36,298 nucleotides of DNA from Microbacterium sp. (GCA_002703245.1 NZTV01000115.1:1-36298); one strand, 5' to 3'. Positions 7,922 through 17,021 are shown, numbered from the stretch's first letter. The notes: generated from the letters alone by a model not told the origin. Numbers and translations: made by a program.

Positions 7922-9076
7922 CTACCCGTCGAGCCCGAGTGCGCGCGCGATGACCAGCAGCTGCACCTCGCTCGTGCCCTCGCCGATCTCGAGGATCTTC
8001 GCATCCCGGTAGTGACGCGCGACGGGAAACTCGTTCATGAATCCGTTGCCCCCGAAGATCTGCGTCGCGTCCCGCGCATTGTCCATGGCCGCCTCACTCG
8101 CGGTGAGCTTGGCGATCGCGGCCTCGGAGGTGAAGGGCTTGCCGGCGTCGCGCAATCTGGCGGCGTGATGCCACGACAGGCGTGCGTTGTGGACGCGCGC
8201 CTGCATCCGGGCGATGGTGAACTGGATGCTCTGGCGCGAGGAGAGCCGTTCCCCGAACACGATGCGCCGACGGGAGTAGTCGACGGCCTGCTCGAGACAT
8301 CCCTCCGCCGCGCCGGTCGCGAGTGCCGCGATGGCGATACGGCCCTCGTCGAGGATGTGCAGAAACGACGCGAACCCCCGTCCGCGTTCGCCGAGGAGGT
8401 TCTCTGCGAGCACGCGCGCGCCGTCGAAGGTGAGCGGGTGGGTGTCGGATGCACACCACCCGACCTTGTCGTACGCCGGGCCGACCGTGAAACCGGGTGT
8501 GCCGCTGGGCACGATGATCGTCGAGATCTCCTTGCGACCCTCCCGACGGCCGGTGACGGCCGTGACGGTGACGAACCGCGTGATCGGCGTGCCCGAATTC
8601 GTGATGAACTGCTTCGCGCCGTCGATGACCCACTCGTCCCCGTCGAGCCGCGCGGTGGTGCGGGTGGCCCCCGCATCCGAGCCCGCCTCAGGCTCTGTCA
8701 GGCCGAATCCCGCCAGTGCGCGTCCGGTGACGAGGTCGGGAAGGTACTGGGCGCGCTGCGCCTCGCTGCCGAACCGGTATACCGGCATCGCCCCCAGGCT
8801 CACCCCCGCCTCCAGGGTGATGGCGATCGACTGGTCGACACGGGCGAGGGCCTCGATCGCGATCCCCAGTGCCAGGTAGTCCCCGCCCTGCCCCCCGACA
8901 TCCTCCGGGAAGGGGAGGCCGAACAGGCCGAGCTCCCCCATCTGTGCCACGACGTCCATCGAGAGCGTATGCGTGCGATCCGCCTCGTACGCCTGCGGGG
9001 CGACGACCTCTTCGGCGAACTCCCGCACGAGCCGGGCCAGCTCGCGTTCGTCATCGTCCAGGTCGTGGTGATCCAT
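7922..9076 (-). CDS. Acyl-CoA dehydrogenase (FadE19-like; isovaleryl- or short branched acyl-CoA dehydrogenase)
   Basis: A 384-residue FAD-dependent acyl-CoA dehydrogenase of normal length. Family landmarks are [14 protein letters not shown] (FAD/substrate loop), FITNSG, the QIFGGNGF block and [14 protein letters not shown] near the C-terminus. The catalytic base is Glu366 in EIGEGT, the position used by medium- and short-chain enzymes; the helix position used by isovaleryl-CoA dehydrogenase reads LDEGR, with Gly where that enzyme has Glu. Position in the operon nevertheless argues for isovaleryl-CoA or 2-methyl-branched acyl-CoA oxidation. Electrons would go to ETF. ATG 9076 has AAGGAG upstream and overlaps the end of accA by 26 bp, which indicates translational coupling. 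Confidence 0.93.
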   Translation of the reverse strand: MDHHDLDDDERELARLVREFAEEVVAPQAYEADRTHTLSMDVVAQMGELGLFGLPFPEDVGGQGGDYLALGIAIEALARVDQSIAITLEAGVSLGAMPVYRFGSEAQRAQYLPDLVTGRALAGFGLTEPEAGSDAGATRTTARLDGDEWVIDGAKQFITNSGTPITRFVTVTAVTGRREGRKEISTIIVPSGTPGFTVGPAYDKVGWCASDTHPLTFDGARVLAENLLGERGRGFASFLHILDEGRIAIAALATGAAEGCLEQAVDYSRRRIVFGERLSSRQSIQFTIARMQARVHNARLSWHHAARLRDAGKPFTSEAAIAKLTASEAAMDNARDATQIFGGNGFMNEFPVARHYRDAKILEIGEGTSEVQLLVIARALGLDG

Positions 9077-11024
9077 CAGGTTCTCCTTCGTTCTCCGGCG
9101 GCGGGTCTGCTCCGCCGTCGACGGAGGCGACCACGGCGAGCACGTCGCCTCGACGCACCTGGTCGCCCGCTGTCACCGATGAGCGCACCCGACCCGACCG
9201 CGGTGCGGTGACCGGCTGCTCCATCTTCATGGCCTCGACCGTCACGAGGACATCCCCGTCCTCGACCAGGTCGCCGTCGGCGACGTGGACGGCCACGACC
9301 GTCCCGGGCATCGGCGCGACGGCCTCGCGAGCACCCCCGCGCGCGTCCGGGCGGGTGTCGCGGCGGGCGAGGTCGCCGACGCGGCGGCGCGAGACCGGCC
9401 GTGCCGAGAAGATCCGTCCCGCCCGATGCGCCCACCACGTGCCGTCGACGTCGCGGGCGAGCTCCGCGTCGGGCGCCGCGTCCGGTTTCGGTCGCGCGCG
9501 GATGACGGAGTCCCCGTCGATGAGGAATGTCACCACCGGGGGCTCCGCGTCACCGAGGCGCCACCCGTCCATGCGGCCCCACAGCGGCCCGACGCGCACG
9601 CCCGCGGCCTGCCGGGCGAGCTCTGCGGACGCGATCCGCGCGAGCGTCTCCTCATCCGGGCGATCCGGCGCCGGGACGCCGACGCGTTCGATCAGTCCGG
9701 TGTCGAGACGGCCGGCCAGGACGTCTTCGTCGCGGGCGAGTCGTCGCAGGAAGGCGAGGTTCGTGTCGACGCCGAGCACGACGGTGTCCGCGAGCGCACG
9801 GTCCAGATCGCGCCACGCCTGCGCCCGCGTCGGCGCGTGGGTGATCACCTTCGCGATCATGGGGTCGTAGTGGGCGCTGATCGTCGAGCCGGTCTCGACC
9901 GCCGCGTCGGTTCGTGCATCCCGTGGCGCACGCCACCGCGTGACGTCGCCGGTGGCCGGCAGGAAGCCCCGCGCCGGGCTCTCGGCATAGACGCGCGCCT
10001 CGACCGCGTGCCCGTCGACGCACACCGAGTCCTGTGTCATGGGAAGGGGATGCCCTTCGGCGATCCGCACCTGCAGCTCCACCAGGTCCAGACCCGTGAT
10101 CTCCTCGGTGACGGGATGTTCGACCTGCAGGCGGGTGTTCATCTCGATGAAGAAGAACTCGTCCGGCCGGTCCGCCGAGACCAGGAATTCCACGGTTCCG
10201 GCGCCGCGGTAGTCCACCGACCGCGCCGCGTCGCACGCGCTCCTGCCCAGGCGCTGCCGCGTGGGTTCATCGACCACGGGCGACGGTGCCTCCTCGATCA
10301 CCTTCTGATGCCGGCGCTGCAACGTGCACTCACGTTCGCCGAGATGGATCACTCCCCCGTGCGCGTCGGCCACCACCTGCACTTCGATGTGGCGCGGGCG
10401 TTCGATGAGCCGCTCGACGAGCAGAGCGTCGTCGCCGAACGAAGCCCGTGCGATCCGCCGGGCCGAGGCGATGGACTCACGGAGCGACACCTCATCGCGC
10501 GCGACGCGCATCCCCTTTCCCCCGCCTCCTGCGGAGGGCTTGACCAGCAGCGGGTACCCCACTTCCCGCGCGCGTGCCACGGCATCGTCGTCCGTGAGAC
10601 CGGTCAGATCGAAACCCGGTACCGTCGGCACCCCCGACGCGGCGACGTGGGCCTTGGCGCGGATCTTGTCGCCCATGATCTCCAGCGCGTCCTCGCCCGG
10701 CCCGATGAACGCGATCCCGTGCGCACGGCATGCCCGCGCGAACGCGACGTTCTCCGACAGGAACCCGTATCCGGGGTGCACGGCGTCGGCGTCCGTGCGT
10801 CGCGCGGCGTCGAGGGCCGCGTCGATGTCGAGGTAGCTTTCGGAGGCCGCCGCCGGGCCGATCCGCACCGCGGCATCGGCCTCACGGACGTGGGGAGCCG
10901 ATGCGTCGGCGTCGCTGTAGACCGCCACGCTGCGCACCCCGAGACGCCGAAGCGTCCGGATCACGCGGCGGGCGATCTCGCCGCGGTTGGCGACGAGCAC
11001 GGTGGAGAAGTCGGTCGATCCCAT
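9051..11024 (-). CDS. accA1: Methylcrotonyl-CoA carboxylase alpha subunit (biotin carboxylase plus biotin carrier)
   Basis: A 657-residue biotin-containing subunit. The biotin carboxylase part starts with [19 protein letters not shown] and contains the Gly-rich ATP-grasp loop [10 protein letters not shown], the [14 protein letters not shown] active-site segment and the usual carboxylase C domain. A BT-like linker follows, and the C-terminus is a biotinyl domain with the EAMKM motif, biotin on Lys600. It uses ATP and bicarbonate to carboxylate biotin for the partner carboxyltransferase encoded immediately upstream (1 bp gap). In M. tuberculosis the AccA1-AccD1 pair is a 3-methylcrotonyl-CoA carboxylase; same order and partners here support that role. 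ATG 11024 is chosen because it aligns with the family N-terminus; the longer frame starts within accD. Translation is probably coupled to accD, as no strong ribosome binding site is seen. Confidence 0.93.
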   Translation of the reverse strand: MGSTDFSTVLVANRGEIARRVIRTLRRLGVRSVAVYSDADASAPHVREADAAVRIGPAAASESYLDIDAALDAARRTDADAVHPGYGFLSENVAFARACRAHGIAFIGPGEDALEIMGDKIRAKAHVAASGVPTVPGFDLTGLTDDDAVARAREVGYPLLVKPSAGGGGKGMRVARDEVSLRESIASARRIARASFGDDALLVERLIERPRHIEVQVVADAHGGVIHLGERECTLQRRHQKVIEEAPSPVVDEPTRQRLGRSACDAARSVDYRGAGTVEFLVSADRPDEFFFIEMNTRLQVEHPVTEEITGLDLVELQVRIAEGHPLPMTQDSVCVDGHAVEARVYAESPARGFLPATGDVTRWRAPRDARTDAAVETGSTISAHYDPMIAKVITHAPTRAQAWRDLDRALADTVVLGVDTNLAFLRRLARDEDVLAGRLDTGLIERVGVPAPDRPDEETLARIASAELARQAAGVRVGPLWGRMDGWRLGDAEPPVVTFLIDGDSVIRARPKPDAAPDAELARDVDGTWWAHRAGRIFSARPVSRRRVGDLARRDTRPDARGGAREAVAPMPGTVVAVHVADGDLVEDGDVLVTVEAMKMEQPVTAPRSGRVRSSVTAGDQVRRGDVLAVVASVDGGADPPPENEGEPDGSPRPGR

Positions 11025-11025
11025 G

Positions 11026-12618
11026 TCACATCCGGAACAGACCGAAGCCGGGATCGGGCAACGGCGTGCGGCTGACGATGTCGAGGGCGAGTCCGAGGAC
11101 ATCCCGCGTGTCCGCGGGGTCGATCACCCCGTCATCCCAGAGGCGGGCGCTCGCGTAGAAGGGATCCCCCTGCTCCTCATAGCGATCGCGGATCGGCTCT
11201 TCGAAGGCGGCCTGCGCGTCGGCCGACCACGTTTCGCCCCGTGCCTGCATGGCGTCGCGTCGGACGGTCGACAGCACCGACGCCGCCTGCCGTCCGCCCA
11301 TGACGGAGATCCGGCTGCCCGGCCACGACCACAGGAACCGCGGCGAGTACGCCCGCCCGCACATCGAGTAGTTGCCTGCTCCGAAGGATCCGCCGATGAT
11401 GACGGTGAGCTTCGGCACGCGAGTGGTCGCGACGGCGGTGACCATCTTGGCCCCGTCCTTCGCGATCCCGCCGGCCTCGGCGTCGCTGCCCACCATGAAG
11501 CCCGAGATGTTCTGGAGGAACAGCAGGGGGATGCCGCGCTGATCGCACAGCTCGATGAAGTGCGCCCCCTTGAGCGAGGAGTCGCTGAACAGCACGCCGT
11601 TGTTGGCCACCACCCCCACGAGGTGACCGTGTATGCGCGCGAAGCCGGTGACCAGGGTCGTGCCGTACCGGCTCTTGAACTCGTGGAACTCACCCGCGTC
11701 GACCACACAGCTGATCACCGCGTGCACGTCGTAGGGCCGGTTCACGTCGACGGGCACCGTGTCGTAGAGGTCGCTCTGCGGGCGCAACGCGTCTCGCGGC
11801 GCCGCGACATCCGTGACCGGTGGCGCGGGCGGAGGGAGGGTGGCGATGATGTCGCGCACGATCTGGAGCGCGTGGTCGTCGTCTTCCGCGAGGTGGTCGA
11901 CCACGCCGGAGCGGGTGGCATGCATCTCGCCGCCGCCGAGTTCCTCCGCGGAGACCACTTCGCCGATGGCGGCCTTCACCAGGGGCGGGCCGCCGAGGAA
12001 GATCGTGCCCTGCCCGCGCACGATGACGGTCTCGTCGCTCATCGCCGGAACGTAGGCTCCACCGGCCGTGCACGAGCCCAGGACCGCGGATATCTGCGGG
12101 ACGCCGGCGGCCGACATCCGCGCCTGCTGATAGAAGATCCGACCGAAATGGTCGCGGTCGGGGAAAACCTCGTCCTGCATCGGCAGGTACGCGCCGCCCG
12201 AGTCGACCAGGTAGACGCACGGCAGGTGGTTCTCCGCTGCGATCTCCTGCGCCCGCAGGTGCTTCTTCACCGTCATCGGGTAGTAGGTGCCGCCCTTGAC
12301 GGTGGGGTCGTTGCACACCACCATCACGTGCCGACCGTGGACCAGACCGATGCCGGCGATCACGCCCGCGGCGGGGGTCGGGTCGTCGTAGAGTCCGTCC
12401 GCGGCGAGCGGGGCCACCTCGAGGAAGGGGGAACCGACATCGAGCAGACGCCGGATGCGGTCGCGGGGCAGGAGCTTGCCCCGCGCGAGGTGCCGTTCCC
12501 GCGCCGACGGCGGACCCCCTTGGGCGACGCGTGACAGCGCCGCGCGCAGGTGCTCGGCAAGCCGGGCCTGACCGGTCTCCCCCGTCGCCGATGGCCGGGC
12601 CGCGGCGGTGTCCGTCAT
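11026..12618 (-). CDS. accD1: Methylcrotonyl-CoA carboxylase beta subunit (carboxyltransferase)
   Basis: A 530-residue carboxyltransferase with two crotonase-like halves. MCC-beta landmarks are [21 protein letters not shown] split over the acyl-CoA site, [34 protein letters not shown], and in the second half [21 protein letters not shown] and [16 protein letters not shown]. It transfers carboxyl from biotin to 3-methylcrotonyl-CoA, giving 3-methylglutaconyl-CoA. The GTYYP...KKH pattern fits MCC better than propionyl- or acetyl-CoA carboxylases. ATG 12618 has GAAGGAG 5 nt upstream. It is first in the five-gene minus-strand run and is divergent from the tetR gene, with the promoter/operator region between them. 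Confidence 0.94.
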   Translation of the reverse strand: MTDTAAARPSATGETGQARLAEHLRAALSRVAQGGPPSARERHLARGKLLPRDRIRRLLDVGSPFLEVAPLAADGLYDDPTPAAGVIAGIGLVHGRHVMVVCNDPTVKGGTYYPMTVKKHLRAQEIAAENHLPCVYLVDSGGAYLPMQDEVFPDRDHFGRIFYQQARMSAAGVPQISAVLGSCTAGGAYVPAMSDETVIVRGQGTIFLGGPPLVKAAIGEVVSAEELGGGEMHATRSGVVDHLAEDDDHALQIVRDIIATLPPPAPPVTDVAAPRDALRPQSDLYDTVPVDVNRPYDVHAVISCVVDAGEFHEFKSRYGTTLVTGFARIHGHLVGVVANNGVLFSDSSLKGAHFIELCDQRGIPLLFLQNISGFMVGSDAEAGGIAKDGAKMVTAVATTRVPKLTVIIGGSFGAGNYSMCGRAYSPRFLWSWPGSRISVMGGRQAASVLSTVRRDAMQARGETWSADAQAAFEEPIRDRYEEQGDPFYASARLWDDGVIDPADTRDVLGLALDIVSRTPLPDPGFGLFRM

Positions 12619-12673
12619 GCCGTCTCCTTCGACGTCACGATCTCGTCACGCTCGTTGTCGGGGCGCGCGAGTG

Positions 12674-12702
12674 TTGGCTAGTGTTCACAGCACAGTTAGT
12701 AT
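12674..12702 (+). promoter_or_regulatory. Promoter of the tetR gene (-35 TTGGCT, -10 TAGTAT)
   Basis: TTGGCT at 12674-12679 and TAGTAT at 12697-12702 are separated by exactly 17 bp. The -10 element lies inside the perfect dyad at 12693-12712, so repressor binding there should shut this promoter. Confidence 0.6.
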
Positions 12703-12712
12703 CGACTAACTG
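12693..12712. promoter_or_regulatory. Operator O1, perfect 8-bp inverted repeat
   Basis: CAGTTAGT-ATCG-ACTAACTG is a perfect 8-bp inverted repeat with a 4-bp centre. It covers the tetR -10 and lies just past the predicted accD transcription start, so one bound dimer could block both directions. Size and position are typical of a TetR-family operator; the binding protein is inferred to be the adjacent TetR product. Confidence 0.72.
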
Positions 12713-12716
12713 ACCG

Positions 12717-12739
12717 CCAGGTTAGCGAGGATTAACTGG
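12717..12739. promoter_or_regulatory. Operator-like O2, imperfect inverted repeat over the accD promoter
   Basis: CCAGGTTA at 12717-12724 faces TTAACTGG at 12732-12739 and matches its inverted complement at 6 of 8 positions. The right half read inverted is CCAGTTAA, sharing CAGTTA with the O1 half-site. It overlaps the accD -10 and spacer. It may be a weaker second site for the same regulator. Confidence 0.4.
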
Positions 12740-12747
12740 AATGACAA
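12719..12747 (-). promoter_or_regulatory. Promoter of the accD-accA-fadE-maoC-citE operon
   Basis: On the minus strand TTGTCA (plus positions 12742-12747) and TAACCT (12719-12724) are separated by 17 bp. The -35 overlaps the tetR start codon region. The leader would be about 90 nt. It interleaves with the oppositely directed tetR promoter and with O2. Confidence 0.55.
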
Positions 12748-13349
12748 GGGGTGCCACCGAGCGCGATCGTGCGAAGGCAGACCGACACGATGCGCTCCTG
12801 CGCGAAGCCGCCCGATTGTTCGCCGCGCGCGGCTTCAGCGGCGTGAGCCTGGAGGACCTGGGGTCGGCCGTCGGCGTGTCGGGGCCGGCCGTGTATCGGC
12901 ACTTCGCCGGCAAACAGGCGCTTCTGGCGGCCATCCTGGTCGGCGTCAGCGAACGGTTGTGCGCCGGTGGACGGGCCGTCGCCGAGGCGACCTCCCCCGC
13001 GCGGGAACGCCTTCGCGCCCTCGTCCGCTTCCATGTGACCTTCGCCCTCACCGAGGCCGACGTCATCCGCGTGCAGGACCGCGATCTGGCGAGCCTGGCC
13101 GACGAAGACGCCCGTCGGGTACGCCGACTGCAGCGCGAGTACGTCGCCGTGTGGACGGACACCCTGGCCGAGCTGCTCCCCGACGCCGAGCCGGCCGAAC
13201 TCCGGGTGCGCACCTACGCCTGCTTCGGTCTGATCAACTCCACGCCCCACAGTGTCCGCGGGGTGACCTGGAGTGTGCCGGACGGCCCCGCGGCACCGCT
13301 CCTCGAGGCGATGGCGTTGGCGGCCCTCACCGCCGACGCCACCGCCTGA
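12741..13349 (+). CDS. TetR/AcrR family regulator of the leucine catabolic operon
   Basis: A 202-residue TetR-type protein. The helix-turn-helix is at about 30-62 (RGFSGVSLEDLGSAVGVSGPAVYRHF split around the turn), with ligand-binding helices after that. It is divergent from accD, and the perfect operator O1 lies in the shared region and covers its own -10, so autoregulation and repression of the carboxylase operon are likely. In comparable clusters such regulators respond to acyl-CoA intermediates; the ligand here is unknown. ATG 12741 has GCGAGGA about 9 nt upstream. It ends 10 bp from the convergent bkdC stop. The regulatory target is inferred from position and dyad, not shown. Confidence 0.88.
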   Translation: MTRGATERDRAKADRHDALLREAARLFAARGFSGVSLEDLGSAVGVSGPAVYRHFAGKQALLAAILVGVSERLCAGGRAVAEATSPARERLRALVRFHVTFALTEADVIRVQDRDLASLADEDARRVRRLQREYVAVWTDTLAELLPDAEPAELRVRTYACFGLINSTPHSVRGVTWSVPDGPAAPLLEAMALAALTADATA

Positions 13350-13359
13350 GGCGCCTGCG

Positions 13360-14745
13360 CTACATCAGGAGCATGGCCCGCGCGGGATCACGCAGCACGT
13401 CGGCCACATCCCGGAGAAAGCGTGCCCCCTGCTCGCCGTCGACCACACGATGATCGAACGACAGGCTCAGAGTCATCACGTCACGCAACGCGATGTCGCC
13501 GCGGTACTCCCACGGGATACGACGCACGGCGCCGACGGCGAGGATTCCGGCTTCGCCGGGGTTCAGCAGCGGTGTCCCCGCGTCGACGCCGAACACGCCG
13601 ACGTTCGTGATCGAGAACGTGCTTCCGGTCAGTTCAGCCGGTGTCGACGTCCCTGCGCGCGCCCGCTCGGTGAGTGCCGCGAGGGACGTGGCCAGTTCGC
13701 CGAGCGACAGGGCCTCTGCGTCGGCGATCCGGGGGACGAGGAGCCCACGCGGCGTGGCTGCGGCGATTCCGAGGTTGACGTAGCCGAACTCGACGATCTC
13801 ACCCGCATCCTGGTCCCACCGGGAGTTCAGGGACGGGTGGCGCCGGAGCGCGAGGCACACCGCTTTGGCGACCACGGCCAGCACGCCGATGCGCGCACCG
13901 GAGAAGGCCCCACTCTCGCGCAGCCGGGAGATCAGCGCCGTTGTCTCGCTCACATCGACGGTGAGGAAGGTCGTGGCGTGGGGCGCCGTGAAGGCACTGG
14001 CCACCATCGCCTCGGCGGTGCGCCGGCGCACACCCCGGATGGGGATCCGGGTCTCCCGGTCGCGGCCCGCCGGAGCCGGTGCGCTCTGCGCGGTCGGCGA
14101 CCCCGTGCCGGTCTCTTGTCGCGCCGCCGCGGCTTCGACGTCCTCCCGGCTCACCGCCCCGGCCGGACCGGACGGGGCGACCAACGCGATATCGACACCG
14201 AGCTCCTTCGCGAGTCTGCGAACCGGTGGGGTCGACCGCGGACGCTCCGCCAAGGCATCGGGGTCGGTCCGGTACCGGATCGCGTCGTGCGGTGCGGCCT
14301 CGAGCACTGCGGTGTCGGCGACCGCTGGGCAGGCGGCGGGCAGGGACCTTCGGCGGCGTCGGGGGCGCGTACCGCCATCCGCTGCCGCGCCGTAACCGAC
14401 CAGGTTGGCCGGAACGGGGTCCTCGGTGCGCTCCGTGTCGCGTGATCGTTCGGGGCCTGCGGAGGCGTGAGGCGACGTGTCGTCCCCAGACGGGGTCTCC
14501 GAGCCCGTCTGGGGATCGACGCTCACCAGCGGCGCACCGACCTCGACGAGCTCGCCTTCTCGCGCGTGGAGCGTACGTACCACTCCGGCGAAGGGAGAGG
14601 GGATCTCCACCACGGCCTTGGCGGTCTCCACCTCGGCGAGGGTCTGGTTCAGCGTGACCGTGTCCCCCTCGGCGACGTGCCACTGGACGATCTCCGCCTC
14701 GGGCAGCCCTTCCCCGAGGTCGGGGAGGAGGAATTGGCGGGTCAT
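13360..14745 (-). CDS. bkdC: Branched-chain 2-oxoacid dehydrogenase E2 (dihydrolipoamide acyltransferase)
   Basis: A 461-residue E2 with one lipoyl domain (residues 1-80, lipoyl Lys43 in VETAKA), a Pro/Ser/charged linker with a run of six arginines near 129-133, a peripheral subunit-binding domain at about 171-206 (STPPVRRLAKELGVDI), a second linker and the catalytic domain from about 233. The catalytic motif DHRVVDG gives His432 and Asp436. It transfers the acyl group from lipoate to CoA, giving isovaleryl-, isobutyryl- or 2-methylbutyryl-CoA. ATG 14745 overlaps the bkdB stop (ATGA) and has GGGGAGGTGAT upstream. No E3 gene is in the window, so the housekeeping Lpd is probably used. Pyruvate as substrate is less likely given the neighbouring leucine genes. 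Confidence 0.93.
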   Translation of the reverse strand: MTRQFLLPDLGEGLPEAEIVQWHVAEGDTVTLNQTLAEVETAKAVVEIPSPFAGVVRTLHAREGELVEVGAPLVSVDPQTGSETPSGDDTSPHASAGPERSRDTERTEDPVPANLVGYGAAADGGTRPRRRRRSLPAACPAVADTAVLEAAPHDAIRYRTDPDALAERPRSTPPVRRLAKELGVDIALVAPSGPAGAVSREDVEAAAARQETGTGSPTAQSAPAPAGRDRETRIPIRGVRRRTAEAMVASAFTAPHATTFLTVDVSETTALISRLRESGAFSGARIGVLAVVAKAVCLALRRHPSLNSRWDQDAGEIVEFGYVNLGIAAATPRGLLVPRIADAEALSLGELATSLAALTERARAGTSTPAELTGSTFSITNVGVFGVDAGTPLLNPGEAGILAVGAVRRIPWEYRGDIALRDVMTLSLSFDHRVVDGEQGARFLRDVADVLRDPARAMLLM

Positions 14746-15794
14746 CGGATCACCTCCCCGGCATGGGGCGAACTCAGCATCGCGTCACCCTCGAATCCCG
14801 GGTCACTGGCGGGGCGCCCGAGAACCCGATCGACGGCGTCGAGGATGCGGTCCAGATCCGGCACATGGTGCTTCTCGAGCTTGGCGGGCGGGTACGGGAT
14901 GTCATGTCCGGTCACCCGCTCCGGGGGAGCCTCCAGATATGCAAAGCACCGCTCGACGACACTCGTGACGACCTCGCTGCCGACGCCGGCCTCGCCGCCG
15001 GCCTCGTGGGTGACCACGACGCGACCCGTCCGCCGCACCGATGCGGCCACGGTGCGGTAGTCCACGGGGGACAACGACCGGAGGTCGATGACCTCCAGCG
15101 AGACACCCTCCTCCTCGGCCGCGACGGCGGCATCCAGCGCGGTCTGCACCTGCGCGCCGTACGCGAGCACGGTCACGTCCTCGCCGCGCCGCGCCACGCG
15201 GGCCAGGCCCATCGGCGGCGCGTCGGCGAGATCGACGTCGAGATCCACGTCCCCTTTGCGGTGATACAGACGCTTCGGCTCGAAGAAGACCACCGGGTCG
15301 TCGCACGCGATCGCCTGTCGCAGCATCATGTAGGCGTCCTGAGGCTGCGAAACCGCGATCACCCGCAGGCCGGCGGTGTGGACGAAGTAGGCCTCCGGAG
15401 ACTCGGAGTGATGCTCCGCGGCGCCGACGCCGCCGGCCCACGGGATCCGGATGGTCAGCGGCATCCTCACGCGGCCCTGTGTGCGATAGTGCAGCTTGGC
15501 GACCTGGCAGACGATCTGGTCGAAGGCGGGATACACGAACCCGTCGAACTGGATCTCGACGACGGGGCGGAATCCGCGATACGCGAGTCCGACCGCGGTC
15601 CCCACGATGCCCGACTCGGCCAGCGGCGTGTCGATCACCCGGCCCGAGCCGAATTCGGCGAGCAGTCCGTCGGTGATGCGGAAGACCCCACCGAGTCGAC
15701 CGATGTCCTCCCCCATCACGATCACACGGTCGTCGTCGGTCAGGGCCCGGCGCAGACCGTGCCCCAGGGCCGTGCCCATCGTCATCTGCGTCAT
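14742..15794 (-). CDS. bkdB: Branched-chain 2-oxoacid dehydrogenase E1 beta subunit
   Basis: A 350-residue transketolase-type E1 beta subunit. Landmarks are VIVMGEDIGRLGGVFRIT, the conserved DTPLAESGIVGTAVGLA, EIQFDGFVYPAFDQIV and the C-terminal transketolase domain with VEVIDLRSLSPVD-like LEVIDLRSLSPVD and THEAGGEAGVGSE. It pairs with E1 alpha in the alpha2beta2 thiamine diphosphate enzyme that decarboxylates branched-chain oxoacids. ATG 15794 is supported by GAGGAGG 8 nt upstream and by the 4-bp overlap with bkdA. A longer frame upstream runs through bkdA and was rejected. The C-terminal 25 residues extend a little beyond the usual end. Confidence 0.93.
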   Translation of the reverse strand: MTQMTMGTALGHGLRRALTDDDRVIVMGEDIGRLGGVFRITDGLLAEFGSGRVIDTPLAESGIVGTAVGLAYRGFRPVVEIQFDGFVYPAFDQIVCQVAKLHYRTQGRVRMPLTIRIPWAGGVGAAEHHSESPEAYFVHTAGLRVIAVSQPQDAYMMLRQAIACDDPVVFFEPKRLYHRKGDVDLDVDLADAPPMGLARVARRGEDVTVLAYGAQVQTALDAAVAAEEEGVSLEVIDLRSLSPVDYRTVAASVRRTGRVVVTHEAGGEAGVGSEVVTSVVERCFAYLEAPPERVTGHDIPYPPAKLEKHHVPDLDRILDAVDRVLGRPASDPGFEGDAMLSSPHAGEVIR

Positions 15795-16915
15795 CGTGTC
15801 GCCTCCTCGTCCGAGAAGCCGTCCAGGTACGCCGCATAGCGGTCCCGCTGCGCCGCGAGCCCGGCATGCGGCTCGGCGTAGACGTCGTCGAAGACCGTGA
15901 GCGGTTCGCGGGAGACGGCGCCCAGCGTCGCGTCCCGGACGGCCGCCGCCCATGCATCCGCTTCGCCGGCCACGGCCGACGCGAAGTCCTCGTCCCACGC
16001 GTGCTCGTGCCGCAGCAGGGCCTCGAGCCGTTCGAGGGGGTCGCGTCGAGCCCACCGTTCCTCCTCCTCGGCCGAGCGGTATCGTGTCGGATCGTCCGAG
16101 GTCGTGTGCGGGCCCATGCGATAGGTCACCGCCTCGAGGAAGGCGGGTCCGCGACCGGATCGCGCGTGATCGGCGGCCCATCGCATCGCGCCCAGACACG
16201 CCAGCACGTCGTTGCCGTCCACCCGCATGCTGGGCACGCCGAATCCGGGTGCACGGCCGGCGATCGGGAAACGGCTCTGGACGGTGACGGGCTCGGAGAT
16301 CGCCCATTGGTTGTTGGAGCAGACGAACACGACCGGCGCACCGAACGACGATGCGAACACCATCGCCTCGTTCACATCGCCTTGGCTCGTGGCGCCGTCG
16401 CCGAAGTAGGTGACCGCGATCTCGTCGGCGCCGTCGCGCTGGACCCCCATCGCGTAGCCCACGGCATGCAGGGTCTGCGCGCCGATGATGATCTGGGGTG
16501 GCGCGGTGCGCATGCGTCGGTGGTCGTAGGTGGAGTGCACCTCACCGCGCCACGCGAGCACGACGTCGGACGGCTGGGCGCCACGGACGAATCCGACTCC
16601 GAGCTCCCGGTAGCTGGGGAAGACGAAGTCCTCGGGGCGCAATGCGCGGGCCGTTCCGATCTGGGTCGCCTCCTGACCGCGGCACGGCGCCCACAGCCCC
16701 AACTGCCCCTGGCGTTGCAGGGCCACGCCCTCGGCGTCGATACGTCTGACCAGCGCCATGTCACGGTAGAGCCCGCGCAACATCTCGTGGTCGACGTCCT
16801 CGACCCATCGGTCGAGCTCGGCGTCCGCGACACGCGTCCCGTCGGCGCGGACCAACCGCGCGACGTCATCGGTGTCGGTCGCGGGCTCGGCGGTCGGATT
16901 CAGGGTGTGCATCAT
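15791..16915 (-). CDS. bkdA: Branched-chain 2-oxoacid dehydrogenase E1 alpha subunit
   Basis: A 374-residue thiamine diphosphate-binding subunit. The TPP motif runs from GDGATSQGD at 172 to NN at 201-202. Substrate-side YRELGVGF and the C-terminal loop YRMGPHTTSDDPTRYR, where the mammalian enzyme is phosphorylated, are conserved. It carries out oxidative decarboxylation together with bkdB and passes the acyl group to lipoyl-E2. Start choice: GAGGAGG lies 7 nt before the ATG at 16915; the ATG two codons earlier (16921) would almost touch the ribosome binding site and is less likely. It is first in the bkd run and divergent from the Lrp/AsnC gene, which probably controls it. Confidence 0.93.
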   Translation of the reverse strand: MMHTLNPTAEPATDTDDVARLVRADGTRVADAELDRWVEDVDHEMLRGLYRDMALVRRIDAEGVALQRQGQLGLWAPCRGQEATQIGTARALRPEDFVFPSYRELGVGFVRGAQPSDVVLAWRGEVHSTYDHRRMRTAPPQIIIGAQTLHAVGYAMGVQRDGADEIAVTYFGDGATSQGDVNEAMVFASSFGAPVVFVCSNNQWAISEPVTVQSRFPIAGRAPGFGVPSMRVDGNDVLACLGAMRWAADHARSGRGPAFLEAVTYRMGPHTTSDDPTRYRSAEEEERWARRDPLERLEALLRHEHAWDEDFASAVAGEADAWAAAVRDATLGAVSREPLTVFDDVYAEPHAGLAAQRDRYAAYLDGFSDEEATR

Positions 16916-16963
16916 CGTCATCCCTCCTCGCACGCTCGCCCTCGTGAGGCTTCGCGCGCCGTT

Positions 16964-16987
16964 TCTGCCGGCCTCGTCGCCGGCAGA
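16964..16987 (-). promoter_or_regulatory. Perfect 9-bp hairpin at the 5' end of the bkd leader
   Basis: TCTGCCGGC and GCCGGCAGA form a perfect 9-bp stem with a 6-nt loop. It starts 5 bp after the predicted -10, so it would sit at the extreme 5' end of the bkd mRNA, about 50 nt before the ATG. It has no U-tract and is not a classical terminator. It could stabilise the mRNA or, as DNA, be an operator. Confidence 0.5.
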
Positions 16988-16991
16988 GCCG

Positions 16992-17020
16992 ACGATACGT
17001 CCGCATATCACCTAGCTCAA
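16992..17020 (-). promoter_or_regulatory. Promoter of the bkdABC operon
   Basis: On the minus strand TTGAGC (plus 17015-17020) and TATCGT (16992-16997) are separated by exactly 17 bp. Transcription would start near 16985. The imperfect dyad at 17022-17044 abuts the -35. Confidence 0.6.
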
Positions 17021-17021
17021 G

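Noticed and set aside
7922..9076. Firm naming as isovaleryl-CoA dehydrogenase (liuA)
   Set aside because: Context fits, but the catalytic Glu is at the short/medium-chain position, so a specific name is not justified.
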